A program made the position numbers and the translations under genes. A DNA stretch of 64,000 nt, taken from contig DATNMW010000006.1 in assembly GCA_035602155.1 (NCBI GenBank), positions 1-64,000 of the forward strand. Direction: 5' to 3'. The notes beneath the pieces are model-generated. The model saw only the letters and a list, made by a program, of their open reading frames with translations. It had not been told where the DNA came from and did not search any database. This document shows positions 50,813 to 57,939 of this stretch, piece after piece. Each line of letters starts with the position of its first letter. Within the stretch, counting starts at the first letter, position 1. This DNA comes from Bog-159 sp035602155. Lineage in GTDB: Bacteria; Acidobacteriota; Terriglobia; Bryobacterales; Bryobacteraceae.

Positions 50813-50840
50813 GCATTTATGCTAGCGTGAAAAACACGGT

Positions 50841-51446
50841 ATGTCTCTGCCCGCCACCGTCCGGGTCAAACTCAGCTCGGAAGCCGCCGAGGGAATTTCC
50901 ATCACGCGCGTGGTGGTGCAGGATTTGCCCTTGCGGGATCTGGTGGAACATATGCTGGGCATCACGGGCAAAAACGAGGCGCGCGTGCGCGAGTTGCTGC
51001 TGCGCGGCACGCTGGTGAGCGGCGCATCGCGTTTCCGGTGGACCGGTTGGGAGGCGGAACTGGACGGCCTGCGCGAACTGTTGGCGACTTTTCCCGGCGA
51101 CGATCACGCGCGGCCGTTTGCAGCGGCGCGGTGCGTGCGCGCGGTGCTGCGCGGCGGACGCCAAGCCATCCACATTCCGCGCGAGGCCGGCGCGCGCAAG
51201 CCCTCGCTAATGAAATGGCCGCGGAAGGCGAGCTTCTGGGATGTGCTAATGGATCTGGCCGCGGCGGGTGAGATGCAGTACCTGCACTACTCATATAAGG
51301 ATCGCGCCGATTGCTTCCGCTTCGATATGCCGCTGGCCGCCGCCGAGAAACTGCGCATCGCCGGCGAGGCGGTGAAGTATAGCAGCGTGCGGGAGCAGAT
51401 CCGGTCGGCGGGATTTATGTGGGCGGAGTTGTTTGTGGAGCGGTAA
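50841..51446 (+). CDS. Conserved hypothetical protein (201 aa)
   Basis: 201 residues without signal peptide. N-terminal beta region (TVRVKLSSEAAEGISITRVVVQDLPLRDLVEHMLGITGKNEARVRELLLRGTLVSGASRFRWTGWEAE), then a linker and a C-terminal part with IPREAGARKPSLMKWPRKASFWDVLMDLAAAGEMQYLHYSYKDRADCFRFDMPLAAAEKLRI. I have no family name. The divergent neighbour is the MidA-like pair. Its 3' end (codons ~160-201) is present again as a decayed copy at 53239-53366. Confidence 0.65.
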   Translation: MSLPATVRVKLSSEAAEGISITRVVVQDLPLRDLVEHMLGITGKNEARVRELLLRGTLVSGASRFRWTGWEAELDGLRELLATFPGDDHARPFAAARCVRAVLRGGRQAIHIPREAGARKPSLMKWPRKASFWDVLMDLAAAGEMQYLHYSYKDRADCFRFDMPLAAAEKLRIAGEAVKYSSVREQIRSAGFMWAELFVER

Positions 51447-51554
51447 GGATCGCGGAAGCACCAAAAGTGGTCATGCGCAAGCGCCATCAGATCCGGTCGC
51501 GCAATTCACGAAACGAACGATAGCGCTTCAGCGCGGCTGGATTGTTCGCTTCCG

Positions 51555-51717
51555 CCATGGCGGCGATCGTCTGTTCGTTCCGGCCGAGAGCGTCTTCTCC
51601 GAGATCGGAATATCGACGACAGAGGCTATCCGGCTTTTCCTGAGGCAAGTCGAACTGCACAAGGGCCTGCCATTTCCCGTTTGCGTTCCAGGCGCAGGAA
51701 GAGTTGCCAGTCGGTGA
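51555..51717 (+). pseudogene. RelB/DinJ-type antitoxin remnant
   Basis: The C-terminal part of a RelB-like antitoxin is readable: AESVFSEIGISTTEAIRLFLRQVELHKGLPFPV, the helix-turn region that closes the DNA-binding unit. The conserved N-terminal ~20 residues (basic ribbon with KxxAEAVF) are missing or scrambled. No RelE-type toxin follows. The rest of 51447-51779 holds no recognisable gene. Confidence 0.65.
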
Positions 51718-51779
51718 TGAAACCATCATTCCCGCCTCAGGCCTCCCCTTTTTGGCCCGTCGCGTGCTAATGCCCTGCC

Positions 51780-52940
51780 ATGTCATTCCCGACCACGGAG
51801 CAACTTGCAAGCACCATTGAAGAGCCTCTCGCGCGGCTGGTGGCATTCGAGCCCACAATCTTTCCGGTGTTGAGCGTCTACTTGAACACCCAGCCGGATC
51901 AGCACGGACGCACGCCAGACGCGGCGCCGTATCTGCATCGCGAATTCAAAGCTCTCGCCAGAACCTGGGCGCCGGGTTCCCCCGAGCGTCACAGCTTCGA
52001 TCAAGACGTGGAGCGAATCGTTTCATATGCCGCGGACAAAATCGACGCCGCGGCAAACGGGGTAGCCATATTCGCGTGTTGGGGCGTGGAAGAATTCTTC
52101 GAGGCGATCCAGTTAACGACCCCTGTCAGCGATAACCGCGTCTACGCCTACAACCAACCTCATCTGTATCATCTGGCGCATCTCGACGATCAATACCCGC
52201 GGTACGCCGCTGTGCTTACGGACATGAACACGGCGCGTATCTTCGTCTTCGGGCTTGGCGAGGTCATCGATGCTGAGGAGGTAAAGGGAAAAAAGGTTCA
52301 TCGAGTTAAGGTTGGTGGATGGTCGCAGGCTCGCTACCAACGGCGTGTGGGGAACGCGCACCAGGAGCACGCCAAAGAGGTCGTTGAACGCCTGGCTCAG
52401 ATTGTCCGCGAAGACAAAATAAGCCACATCATCCTTGCCGGAGAGTCGGTTGTGATTCCGCTCGTGCAAGAACAACTGCCTCAGGAAATGATCCCCATGG
52501 TGGAAGTAATGAAGCTCGATATGCATGCCTCCGAGCAGGATGTGCTGACGGCCACACTCGCAAAGCTACAGGAGCAAGAAGCCAAGACTGCCGCGGAAAA
52601 GGTGGACCGGCTGATGCAGCAATACCGCGCGCGCGGATTGGCCGTAGCCGGGCCGCAGGAGACGCTCGAAGCCCTGGCCAATGGACAAGTCGAAGAATTG
52701 CTGATTAGCGGCGCGCTTGAACAGAGTCATCCGCATCCGGAGGAAGTGCAAGCCATTCTCGCGCCGGAGATCCCCGATGCAGCGGGAGGCACGGAGAGCG
52801 AAGAACCGCGGCAAGCGTCCCTGCCCGATCTGCTGGTGACGAAAGCCAAGCAGACCGGCGCCACGGTGACGTTTATCGAGGATGCGGCTTTGCTCGAACC
52901 GGTCGGCGGGGTCGGCGCGTTCCTGCGATGGCGCGCGTAG
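51780..52940 (+). CDS. Bacterial release-factor-like protein (baeRF, family 10)
   Basis: 386 residues. It aligns with the bacterial/archaeal eRF1-like (baeRF10) proteins: N-terminal part with FPVLSVYLNTQPDQHGR and YLHREFKALARTW; a conserved GVAIFACWGVEEFFEAIQL; YPRYAAVLTDMNTARIFVFGLGEV; a GGWSQARYQRRVGNAHQEHAKEVVERLAQIV stretch; KISHIILAGESVVIPLVQEQLPQ; a C-terminal domain with LPDLLVTKAKQTGATVTFIEDAALLEPVGGVGAFLRWR. The GGWSQ-x-R...H block recalls the GGQ-like loop of release factors (Vms1/ANKZF1 type). A role in ribosome rescue or peptidyl-tRNA hydrolysis is inferred from the family. Confidence 0.82.
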   Translation: MSFPTTEQLASTIEEPLARLVAFEPTIFPVLSVYLNTQPDQHGRTPDAAPYLHREFKALARTWAPGSPERHSFDQDVERIVSYAADKIDAAANGVAIFACWGVEEFFEAIQLTTPVSDNRVYAYNQPHLYHLAHLDDQYPRYAAVLTDMNTARIFVFGLGEVIDAEEVKGKKVHRVKVGGWSQARYQRRVGNAHQEHAKEVVERLAQIVREDKISHIILAGESVVIPLVQEQLPQEMIPMVEVMKLDMHASEQDVLTATLAKLQEQEAKTAAEKVDRLMQQYRARGLAVAGPQETLEALANGQVEELLISGALEQSHPHPEEVQAILAPEIPDAAGGTESEEPRQASLPDLLVTKAKQTGATVTFIEDAALLEPVGGVGAFLRWRA

Positions 52941-52969
52941 ATTGGCAATTGGTTTGCTGATCGGAAAAC

Positions 52970-53206
52970 ATGTCCAAGATCACTGAAGCCAGCCGCGAAC
53001 ACATCGACGACGAAAACTTCGCCTTTCCCAAGGAACGTAAAGAACCCATCCATGACGCCGCCCACGTGCGCAACGCAATCGCCCGTTTCAAGCAGGTGCA
53101 AGGGGTGAGCGATTCGGAACGCGACGCCGCGTGGAAGCGGATTAAGTCCGCCGCGAAGAAATACAAAGTCGAGTTGCATGAGGACGATTGGCGCGACCTT
53201 AGTTAA
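52970..53206 (+). CDS. DUF6582-type small protein
   Basis: 78 residues: HIDDENFAFPKERKEPIHDAAHVRNAIARFKQVQGVSDSERDAAWKRIKSAAKKYKVEL. The FAFPKxRKEPxxDAxHVRNAIARF core matches the small DUF6582 proteins often seen in soil bacteria and phage-related regions; function unknown. It is 29 bp downstream of the baeRF gene on the same strand and could share its transcript. Confidence 0.75.
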   Translation: MSKITEASREHIDDENFAFPKERKEPIHDAAHVRNAIARFKQVQGVSDSERDAAWKRIKSAAKKYKVELHEDDWRDLS

Positions 53207-53238
53207 ATTTTTAGTCAACCTGTCGCTGCCGGCGCCCA

Positions 53239-53366
53239 GCGTCCGCGGTGGCCACCGGCATATCAAAGCGGCGCGGAGATGGTGAAGTGCGCTGCTTGCG
53301 GGAGCAGATCTGCTTGGCTGTGCTTGTGTGGGCGGAGTTGTACGTGGGGCGGTAAGGCGCGGGAAG
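53239..53366 (+). repeat. Decayed copy of the 201-aa gene's 3' end, partly inverted
   Basis: 53276-53366 matches the tail and downstream DNA of the gene at 50841-51446 (positions 51366-51458): GTGCGGGAGCAGATC-like and GTGGGCGGAGTTG, ending at the same TAAG. Directly upstream, 53239-53268 matches 51320-51347 of the same gene in reverse orientation (CTTTGATATGCCGG on the minus strand). The piece is thus two segments of the gene joined with one inverted. Confidence 0.75.
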
Positions 53367-53423
53367 ATCGGATGGAACCAGGCCGGGTTGACGTTCGCTT
53401 GATGTTGCCAATGGCTACAGAGG

Positions 53424-53458
53424 CGCGACCAGGGGTCGCGCGCGGACGGGGCGTCCGC
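53424..53458 (+). repeat. Paired-hairpin intergenic repeat, copy 2
   Basis: CGCGACC-AGG-GGTCGCG (53424-53440) and GCGGACG-GGG-CGTCCGC (53442-53458) followed by CCCCACA. The stem sequences differ from copy 1 at 14786-14821, but the two-hairpin geometry and the tail are kept. It lies at the 3' side of the response-regulator gene, without a T-tract. Confidence 0.65.
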
Positions 53459-53474
53459 CCCACAGAGGAACTCC

Positions 53475-54131
53475 TCAAAGCTGGTCCTTGTAATTCTCCA
53501 GCGCCGTCCGCACCAACTGGCTGCGCGTGCGCACCCCCGTCTTCGAAAACAACTGCTGCAGCGTGGCCTTCACCGAGCTTTCGGAAACCTGCAAACGGTC
53601 GGCGATCTCCTTGTTGGCCAGCCCTTCAAACACATGCTGCAGCACTTGCCGCTCCCGCTCGGTCAGGTTCTTGCGCTGGTACTCCGGCGCGGGCGCGGCG
53701 ATGCCAGCCAGCACCGATCGCAGGTAGCCCGGCTCGAAATAATCCTTGCCGCCGCTTACGTCGCGGATGCTTTGCGCCAGCGCAGCGGGCGAGCAGTGCT
53801 TCCTCAGGATGCCGGCGATACCCTGGCGGATCATCTCCGCGGCTTCCACTTCGCTGACACCCGCGGTCACCACCAGTACCCTGCCAGCGAATCCCGCGCT
53901 TTGCGCTTTGGCCAGGAAGTCCATACCATTGCCGTCGCCCAAATCGTAGTCGAGCAACACCACGTCGACGGGCGTCTTGGCTACCAGCTTCAGGGCTTCG
54001 CCCGCCGACGCGCAGTGTCCCGCGATTTCGAAGCCGGGCTCGGCCGCCAACAGCCGCGCGACGCTCTCGCGAAACAGCGTGTGATCGTCCACCACCAATA
54101 TGCGAATGCGGCCAGGCGTTTCCATATTCAA
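53475..54131 (-). CDS. NarL/LuxR-type response regulator
   Basis: 218 residues: receiver domain (RIRILVVDDHTLFRESVARLL, phospho-acceptor Asp61 in DVVLLDYDLGDG, RVLVVTAGVSEVEAAEMIRQGIAGILRKHCSPAALAQSI) and a LuxR helix-turn-helix (LTERERQVLQHVFEGLANKEIADRLQVSESSVKATLQQLFSKTGVRTRSQLV). It is the partner of the histidine kinase gene 38 bp upstream. The target genes are unknown; the nearby sigma factor is a candidate. Confidence 0.92.
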   Translation of the reverse strand: MNMETPGRIRILVVDDHTLFRESVARLLAAEPGFEIAGHCASAGEALKLVAKTPVDVVLLDYDLGDGNGMDFLAKAQSAGFAGRVLVVTAGVSEVEAAEMIRQGIAGILRKHCSPAALAQSIRDVSGGKDYFEPGYLRSVLAGIAAPAPEYQRKNLTERERQVLQHVFEGLANKEIADRLQVSESSVKATLQQLFSKTGVRTRSQLVRTALENYKDQL

Positions 54132-54136
54132 AAACC

Positions 54137-54163
54137 GCTCCCTGAGGGTCGCGGCTCGGTAAC
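54137..54163 (+). repeat. Dispersed 27-bp repeat, copy C
   Basis: GCTCCCTGAGGGTCGCGG then CTCGGTAAC, occupying most of the 38-bp gap between the histidine kinase and response-regulator genes, so it is transcribed within their mRNA. Confidence 0.8.
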
Positions 54164-54169
54164 TCTGCG

Positions 54170-55552
54170 TCAGCTCTCCGTCAGCGGCGCCAGCACGACC
54201 GCAAAGCAGCAGCCAGCCGGGCGCGCCTCGTAACGAAGTTCACCGCGGAAACTGCGCACAATGGCGCGCGACACGTAAAGCCCAAGGCCGGCGCCGTCCG
54301 CGCCCGGTTGAAAGGGCCGGAACAACTGCTCCGGAAAAGGCACGCCCACGCCGGTATCTTCAAACCGGATGACCACGGAGTCTTCCTCCGCGCTGGCCGC
54401 GATGGCCAGCTCCTTGCGGGGGCAGGTCTCGACAGCCCGCTGGCTGTTCCGCGCCAGATTCAGGAAGACCTGCAGCAGCCCATAGGAATCCGCCCACACC
54501 AGGGGCAGGCCCGCATCGACTTGCCAGGAGACCGACATGCCGGCCTCCCGGCAGGACGGCTCGATCAACACCCGCAACTCATCCAACACCTCGATCACAT
54601 CCACCGCGATGGCTTGATCCTCCGGGGAAGCCTGCAGCTCCAGCGATGCAATCTTCTCCAGGCCTTGAATCAGCGTTTGCAGCGCCTCGAAATCCTGGTT
54701 GCCGGTGAGCCCTTCTACGCGCGCCAGATTCCTGCCTACCGCCGAAACCGCGCCGCACAGATTGCGGATCTCGTGCGACATGGCGCCCATCAGGATGCGT
54801 GTGTTTTTCAGCAGATGATTCAGGCTCAGGTCTTCGCGGTCGCGCAGATCTTCGGAAAGGTCGACGACGATGGCCGCCAGCTTGGGGCCGGAGAGCGTTT
54901 TGTAGGTGGAAAACCAGATCGCCGCCAGGAAGACTTCGCCGTCGCGCCGGTGCCCCTTGCACTGCATGCTGGTGCGGAAGGCCTGCGACCGGTGGCCGCG
55001 CGCCACCGATTCGAGCGCCGGCAAATAGTTGCGGATCGGCTCGCCGGCCAGGGGGTGCCCCGGCGCCAACAGTTGCCCGGCGGCCTGATTGGCCAGATCG
55101 ATGGAACCGGCGGAATCCACCGTAACGATGGCGGCGGGGCTCGACTCGATCAGACTCCGGATCTGCTGTTCGGCATCTTCGCGGTGCCGGATCTGTTCGG
55201 TGAGCTGCTGCAGGTGCTCCACTACCAACTGGCGCTTGTGCACCAGTTCGGAAACAAACAGGCCGGTACCGGTAAAAGCGATGCTCATCATGGCCATGCG
55301 GGTGGCGGCGTCCGCCTGTGGAAACGGACTGAACAACTCGCCGAGGACCGCGCAGCAGACACCCAATGCCCCGGTCTGCCAGCGGGACAGAAAACCGCCC
55401 GCCAGCATGATGGGGAACAGGTACAGGAAATTCAGCGAGAAGTTCGGCTTGATGGCCCAGTCCACCGACGCGACGATGGCCACCAACGCGCCGGCGGCGG
55501 CGAGCGCGCGCGCGCGATTTTGCGGAGAGTACAACAGCGCGATATCCGGCAT
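54170..55552 (-). CDS. Membrane histidine kinase with PAS domain
   Basis: 460 residues from the ATG at 55552 (MPDIALL); a start at 55642 would add a tail unlike a membrane protein. N-terminal hydrophobic region with three or four helices (~15-105), a short coiled segment, a PAS domain (EQQIRSLIESSPAAIVTVDSAGSIDLANQAAGQLL...), and a phospho-acceptor region with His260 in GAMSHEIRNLCGAVSAVG. An ATP-binding domain follows with the N box (VFLNLARNSQRAV), G1 (FEDTGVGVPFPEQLFRPF) and G2 (GLGLYVSRAIV). The receptor domain gives no clue to the signal. Forms a two-component system with the next gene. Confidence 0.9.
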   Translation of the reverse strand: MPDIALLYSPQNRARALAAAGALVAIVASVDWAIKPNFSLNFLYLFPIMLAGGFLSRWQTGALGVCCAVLGELFSPFPQADAATRMAMMSIAFTGTGLFVSELVHKRQLVVEHLQQLTEQIRHREDAEQQIRSLIESSPAAIVTVDSAGSIDLANQAAGQLLAPGHPLAGEPIRNYLPALESVARGHRSQAFRTSMQCKGHRRDGEVFLAAIWFSTYKTLSGPKLAAIVVDLSEDLRDREDLSLNHLLKNTRILMGAMSHEIRNLCGAVSAVGRNLARVEGLTGNQDFEALQTLIQGLEKIASLELQASPEDQAIAVDVIEVLDELRVLIEPSCREAGMSVSWQVDAGLPLVWADSYGLLQVFLNLARNSQRAVETCPRKELAIAASAEEDSVVIRFEDTGVGVPFPEQLFRPFQPGADGAGLGLYVSRAIVRSFRGELRYEARPAGCCFAVVLAPLTES

Positions 55553-55593
55553 GTTCACATAGTTACCGGCGGCATCTTCTATTATAAGGATTC

Positions 55594-55776
55594 GTGCACA
55601 AACGCCTGCCATTCGCGCTCGGCTGTTACGCCGTGCTGGCACTGCTAGCCTGGTTCACGCTGGGCGAGACTGGTTTCTACGTCAATGGCCGGCTTGTCGA
55701 AATGCGTACGGCAGTCTGCATCTTCCTCGGCGGCCTGACGCTCAAAACCCTGATCGCCCATAAAGCGGGCTGGTAA
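55594..55776 (+). CDS. Small membrane protein (60 aa)
   Basis: 60 residues with a GTG start and an AAGGA four to five bases upstream. Two hydrophobic segments (~8-24 and ~39-53) separated by a short loop (ETGFYVNGRLVEMRTAV). Divergent from the histidine kinase. No family recognised. It may be a membrane regulator of the kinase, but that is a guess from position. Confidence 0.5.
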   Translation: MHKRLPFALGCYAVLALLAWFTLGETGFYVNGRLVEMRTAVCIFLGGLTLKTLIAHKAGW

Positions 55777-55974
55777 CTGCACGGTAGCAATTCGGCTTTC
55801 CCGTTTCGGTGCTCCGCATTGAAACGTGAGTCCCGAATCGAACCGCCTTACTTTTCTCTCCAGTCGAAAAACTATTGAAACTAAGGCATTTCTCCCATGT
55901 TGGACTCTGGTAATTGCGTTGCATTCTACTGTGTGCCGGAAGTAATCCGGTCACAGCAAATAGGAGAATAGGAT

Positions 55975-56736
55975 ATGGGACGCGCAAATGCAACCGCACG
56001 GCAAAAGGAATCGACCGCCATGGCGGTGCGGGATCAAGTGGTTCTCGATAATCTCTCGCTGGTGAAGGCCATCGCGATCCGCGTCCATGAAAGCCTGCCT
56101 GTGCACGTGGACCTCGACGACTTGATGCATGCGGGGGTACTGGGGCTGTTCGACGCCGCTTCGAAATACAATCCCGAGAAGCAAGTCGTTTTCTCGAGCT
56201 ACGCCAAGCACCGCGTGAAGGGCGCCATTCTGGATAGCTTACGCCAGCTTGACTGGGCTTCGCGCGACCTCCGCAAGCGGCAGAAGCAACTGGATTCGGT
56301 GACTCACGCACTAATGACGCGGCTGGGACGCACGCCGACCGAGGCGGAGATCGCCGACACCTTGGGGCTGGGAATCGACCGCTGGCGCCGGGTGGCCCTG
56401 GAACTGAAGAATCTCGGACTGGTATCGGCTTCATCTTTGCGGCCGGACCCGGAAAACAGCGCACCGATTGAATTCCCCGCCGCACCGGATTCGCAACCGG
56501 ATCGCATGTGCTCCCGGCGGCAATTGCGCTCCGTCTTGGATGGCGCCATGAAAAGCCTGCCGGAACGCTACCAGAAGGTCGTATTTCTCTATTACACCGA
56601 CGAGATGACCATGAAAGAAATCGGCGCGGTGCTGGGTGTGAACGAAAGCCGCGTATCGCAGATCCATAAAATCGCCCTGGAGAAGATGGCCACCAACCTC
56701 CGTTCGGCGGGCATTCAATCGGCTGGCGCGTTTTAG
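55975..56736 (+). CDS. FliA/WhiG-type alternative sigma factor
   Basis: 253 residues. Region 2 (DNLSLVKAIAIRVHESLPVHVDLDDLMHAGVLGLFDAASKYNPEKQVVFSSYAKHRVKGAILDSLRQLDWASRDLRKRQKQLDS) has the FliA-like pattern YAxxRIRGAxxDxLRxxDWxxR. Region 3 reads HALMTRLGRTPTEAEIADTLGLGIDRWRRV. Region 4: LPERYQKVVFLYYTDEMTMKEIGAVLGVNESRVSQIHKIALEKMATNL. It directs transcription of flagellar or other accessory genes; no flagellar gene is in the window. It is followed by a hairpin terminator. Confidence 0.9.
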   Translation: MGRANATARQKESTAMAVRDQVVLDNLSLVKAIAIRVHESLPVHVDLDDLMHAGVLGLFDAASKYNPEKQVVFSSYAKHRVKGAILDSLRQLDWASRDLRKRQKQLDSVTHALMTRLGRTPTEAEIADTLGLGIDRWRRVALELKNLGLVSASSLRPDPENSAPIEFPAAPDSQPDRMCSRRQLRSVLDGAMKSLPERYQKVVFLYYTDEMTMKEIGAVLGVNESRVSQIHKIALEKMATNLRSAGIQSAGAF

Positions 56737-56747
56737 ACGGGCGTTGG

Positions 56748-56779
56748 AAGGCGGCCAATCCTGGGTGCAGCCGCCTTTT
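56748..56779 (+). terminator. Candidate intrinsic terminator after the sigma-factor gene
   Basis: AAGGCGGC (56748-56755) pairs with GCCGCCTT (56770-56777) over a 14-nt loop and is followed by TT (56778-56779). Stem is GC-rich; the loop is long and the T-run short, so strength is uncertain. Confidence 0.45.
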
Positions 56780-56811
56780 CAGGCGGCCTTGACTCGGGCT
56801 ACCAGATATGC

Positions 56812-56829
56812 GAACCTGAATTCAGGTTC
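56812..56829. promoter_or_regulatory. 18-bp perfect palindrome, TetR-type operator
   Basis: GAACCTGAATTCAGGTTC, self-complementary over all 18 bases, ends 5 bases before the ATG of the membrane-protein gene. It begins 17 bases after a TTGACT (56789-56794). It therefore covers the presumed -10 region and ribosome-binding site. The TetR-type regulator encoded directly downstream is the obvious binder, giving autorepression of the operon. Confidence 0.7.
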
Positions 56830-56834
56830 ATATT

Positions 56835-57200
56835 ATGTGGCTCCGGACTCTGCTGACAGGCATTCTGATCTGGATCGGCGGCACCCTCGGCGTGCGGCTG
56901 GCGGGACATTCCTTCCTGCAGCCCGGCCGCCCGCTTTCAACCCTAGCCCTGTATCTGGTCAGCTTTGTATTGATGGCTTTCCTGGTCCCCCGGATCTGCC
57001 GCCGCCTCGGCGTCGACAGGGATCTATGGCCCAGGGCGGCTACGCTCCTGATCCTTCCCACCCTCATCCTGGACCCCTTCTCCTGCGCCTTCTTCACCAG
57101 CATGTTCCCAAACCTCGACCCGGGGGCGGCGGGCGCGTTTGGCGGGTGGATGTTGATCTGTTGCGGCGGTGGAGTGGCGGGCGTGTGGCGCAAGACTTAA
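56835..57200 (+). CDS. Four-helix membrane protein (DUF5367-like)
   Basis: 121 residues with about four hydrophobic helices: MWLRTLLTGILIWIGGTLGVRLAG, LSTLALYLVSFVLMAFLVPRIC, AATLLILPTLILDPFSCAFF, GAFGGWMLICCGGGVAGVW. Gene pairing and length match DUF5367 membrane proteins, which are often next to TetR-type regulators and of unknown function; some are annotated as quaternary-compound-like exporters. Its stop overlaps the TetR start (TAATG). Confidence 0.7.
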   Translation: MWLRTLLTGILIWIGGTLGVRLAGHSFLQPGRPLSTLALYLVSFVLMAFLVPRICRRLGVDRDLWPRAATLLILPTLILDPFSCAFFTSMFPNLDPGAAGAFGGWMLICCGGGVAGVWRKT

Positions 57201-57904
57201 TGCCGGGACCGGCCCCGCCAATTCTGCGGGACGACGAAGAACTGCCCACCCCGCCCCGCCAGGCGCGCAGCCTGGCCACGCGCAAGAAGCTCCTGGAGGC
57301 GGGCCGCATCCTCTTTGCCGAACACGGTTACCACGCGACATCCATTCAGGCGCTAGCCGCCCGGGCCGGGATGGCCGCAGGCGCCTTCTATACCTACTTT
57401 CGCTCGAAGCGGCAGCTTCTCATAGTCCTGATGAACGAGTTGCTGGAGCGCCTGCGCGATCTCGACTTGCGCCCCGGGGGCGGCGCCACCGCCAAAACCG
57501 ACGTCCGCGCCAGCTTGCGCAGCTTCCTGGCCGCCGTGTTTCGCGCCGATCTGGAATACTATGGCGTGGTACGCGCCTGGCAGGAGGCCGCCCTCACCGA
57601 TGCCGGGCTAGGCCAAATGCAGAAAGCCATAGAATCGTGGACCAATACGCGCATTCTGGGAGTTTTCCGGCTGCTGCATTCGCAATATCCCAACGCGCGC
57701 CGGGATCGCGATCTACCCACGTTTGCCCGCATGATGGACCGGCACTTCTGGTCGTTACTGGCGCGCGGCGCGAGCCTGCCCCGGCGGGATTTCGACCGCG
57801 AGGTCCGCATAGCCGCCGACGTCATTTATCATTACTTGTTTCGGGACCCTACCAGTCCATGGCAGAATTCACTCCCTGAAGGTCGTGGCTCCGTAACGCA
57901 CTGA
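57200..57904 (+). CDS. TetR/AcrR-family transcriptional regulator
   Basis: 234 residues: the N-terminal helix-turn-helix (ATRKKLLEAGRILFAEHGYHATSIQALAARAGMAAGAFYTYFRSKRQLLIVLMNELLERL) is typical TetR. The C-terminal ligand-binding domain is helical (LRSFLAAVFRADLEYYGVVRAWQEAALTDAGLG...). It probably binds the palindrome at 56812-56829 and controls itself and the membrane protein. The final residues NSLPEGRGSVTH are encoded by the dispersed 27-bp repeat, so the natural C-terminus may have been altered. Confidence 0.88.
   Translation: MPGPAPPILRDDEELPTPPRQARSLATRKKLLEAGRILFAEHGYHATSIQALAARAGMAAGAFYTYFRSKRQLLIVLMNELLERLRDLDLRPGGGATAKTDVRASLRSFLAAVFRADLEYYGVVRAWQEAALTDAGLGQMQKAIESWTNTRILGVFRLLHSQYPNARRDRDLPTFARMMDRHFWSLLARGASLPRRDFDREVRIAADVIYHYLFRDPTSPWQNSLPEGRGSVTH
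57871..57897 (+). repeat. Dispersed 27-bp repeat, copy D
   Basis: ACTCCCTGAAGGTCGTGG then CTCCGTAAC. It has about 4-5 differences from the other copies and forms the last codons of the TetR gene (SLPEGRGSVT). Confidence 0.7.
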
Positions 57905-57939
57905 GCCGCACGTTAGTAAGCGATGTTTCGCCACTTCTG

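Noticed and set aside
50529..50816. N-terminal extension of the methyltransferase to 50816
   Set aside because: It would overlap the 95-aa gene in another frame; the GTG at 50528 gives a GTGA junction and matches the family N-terminus.
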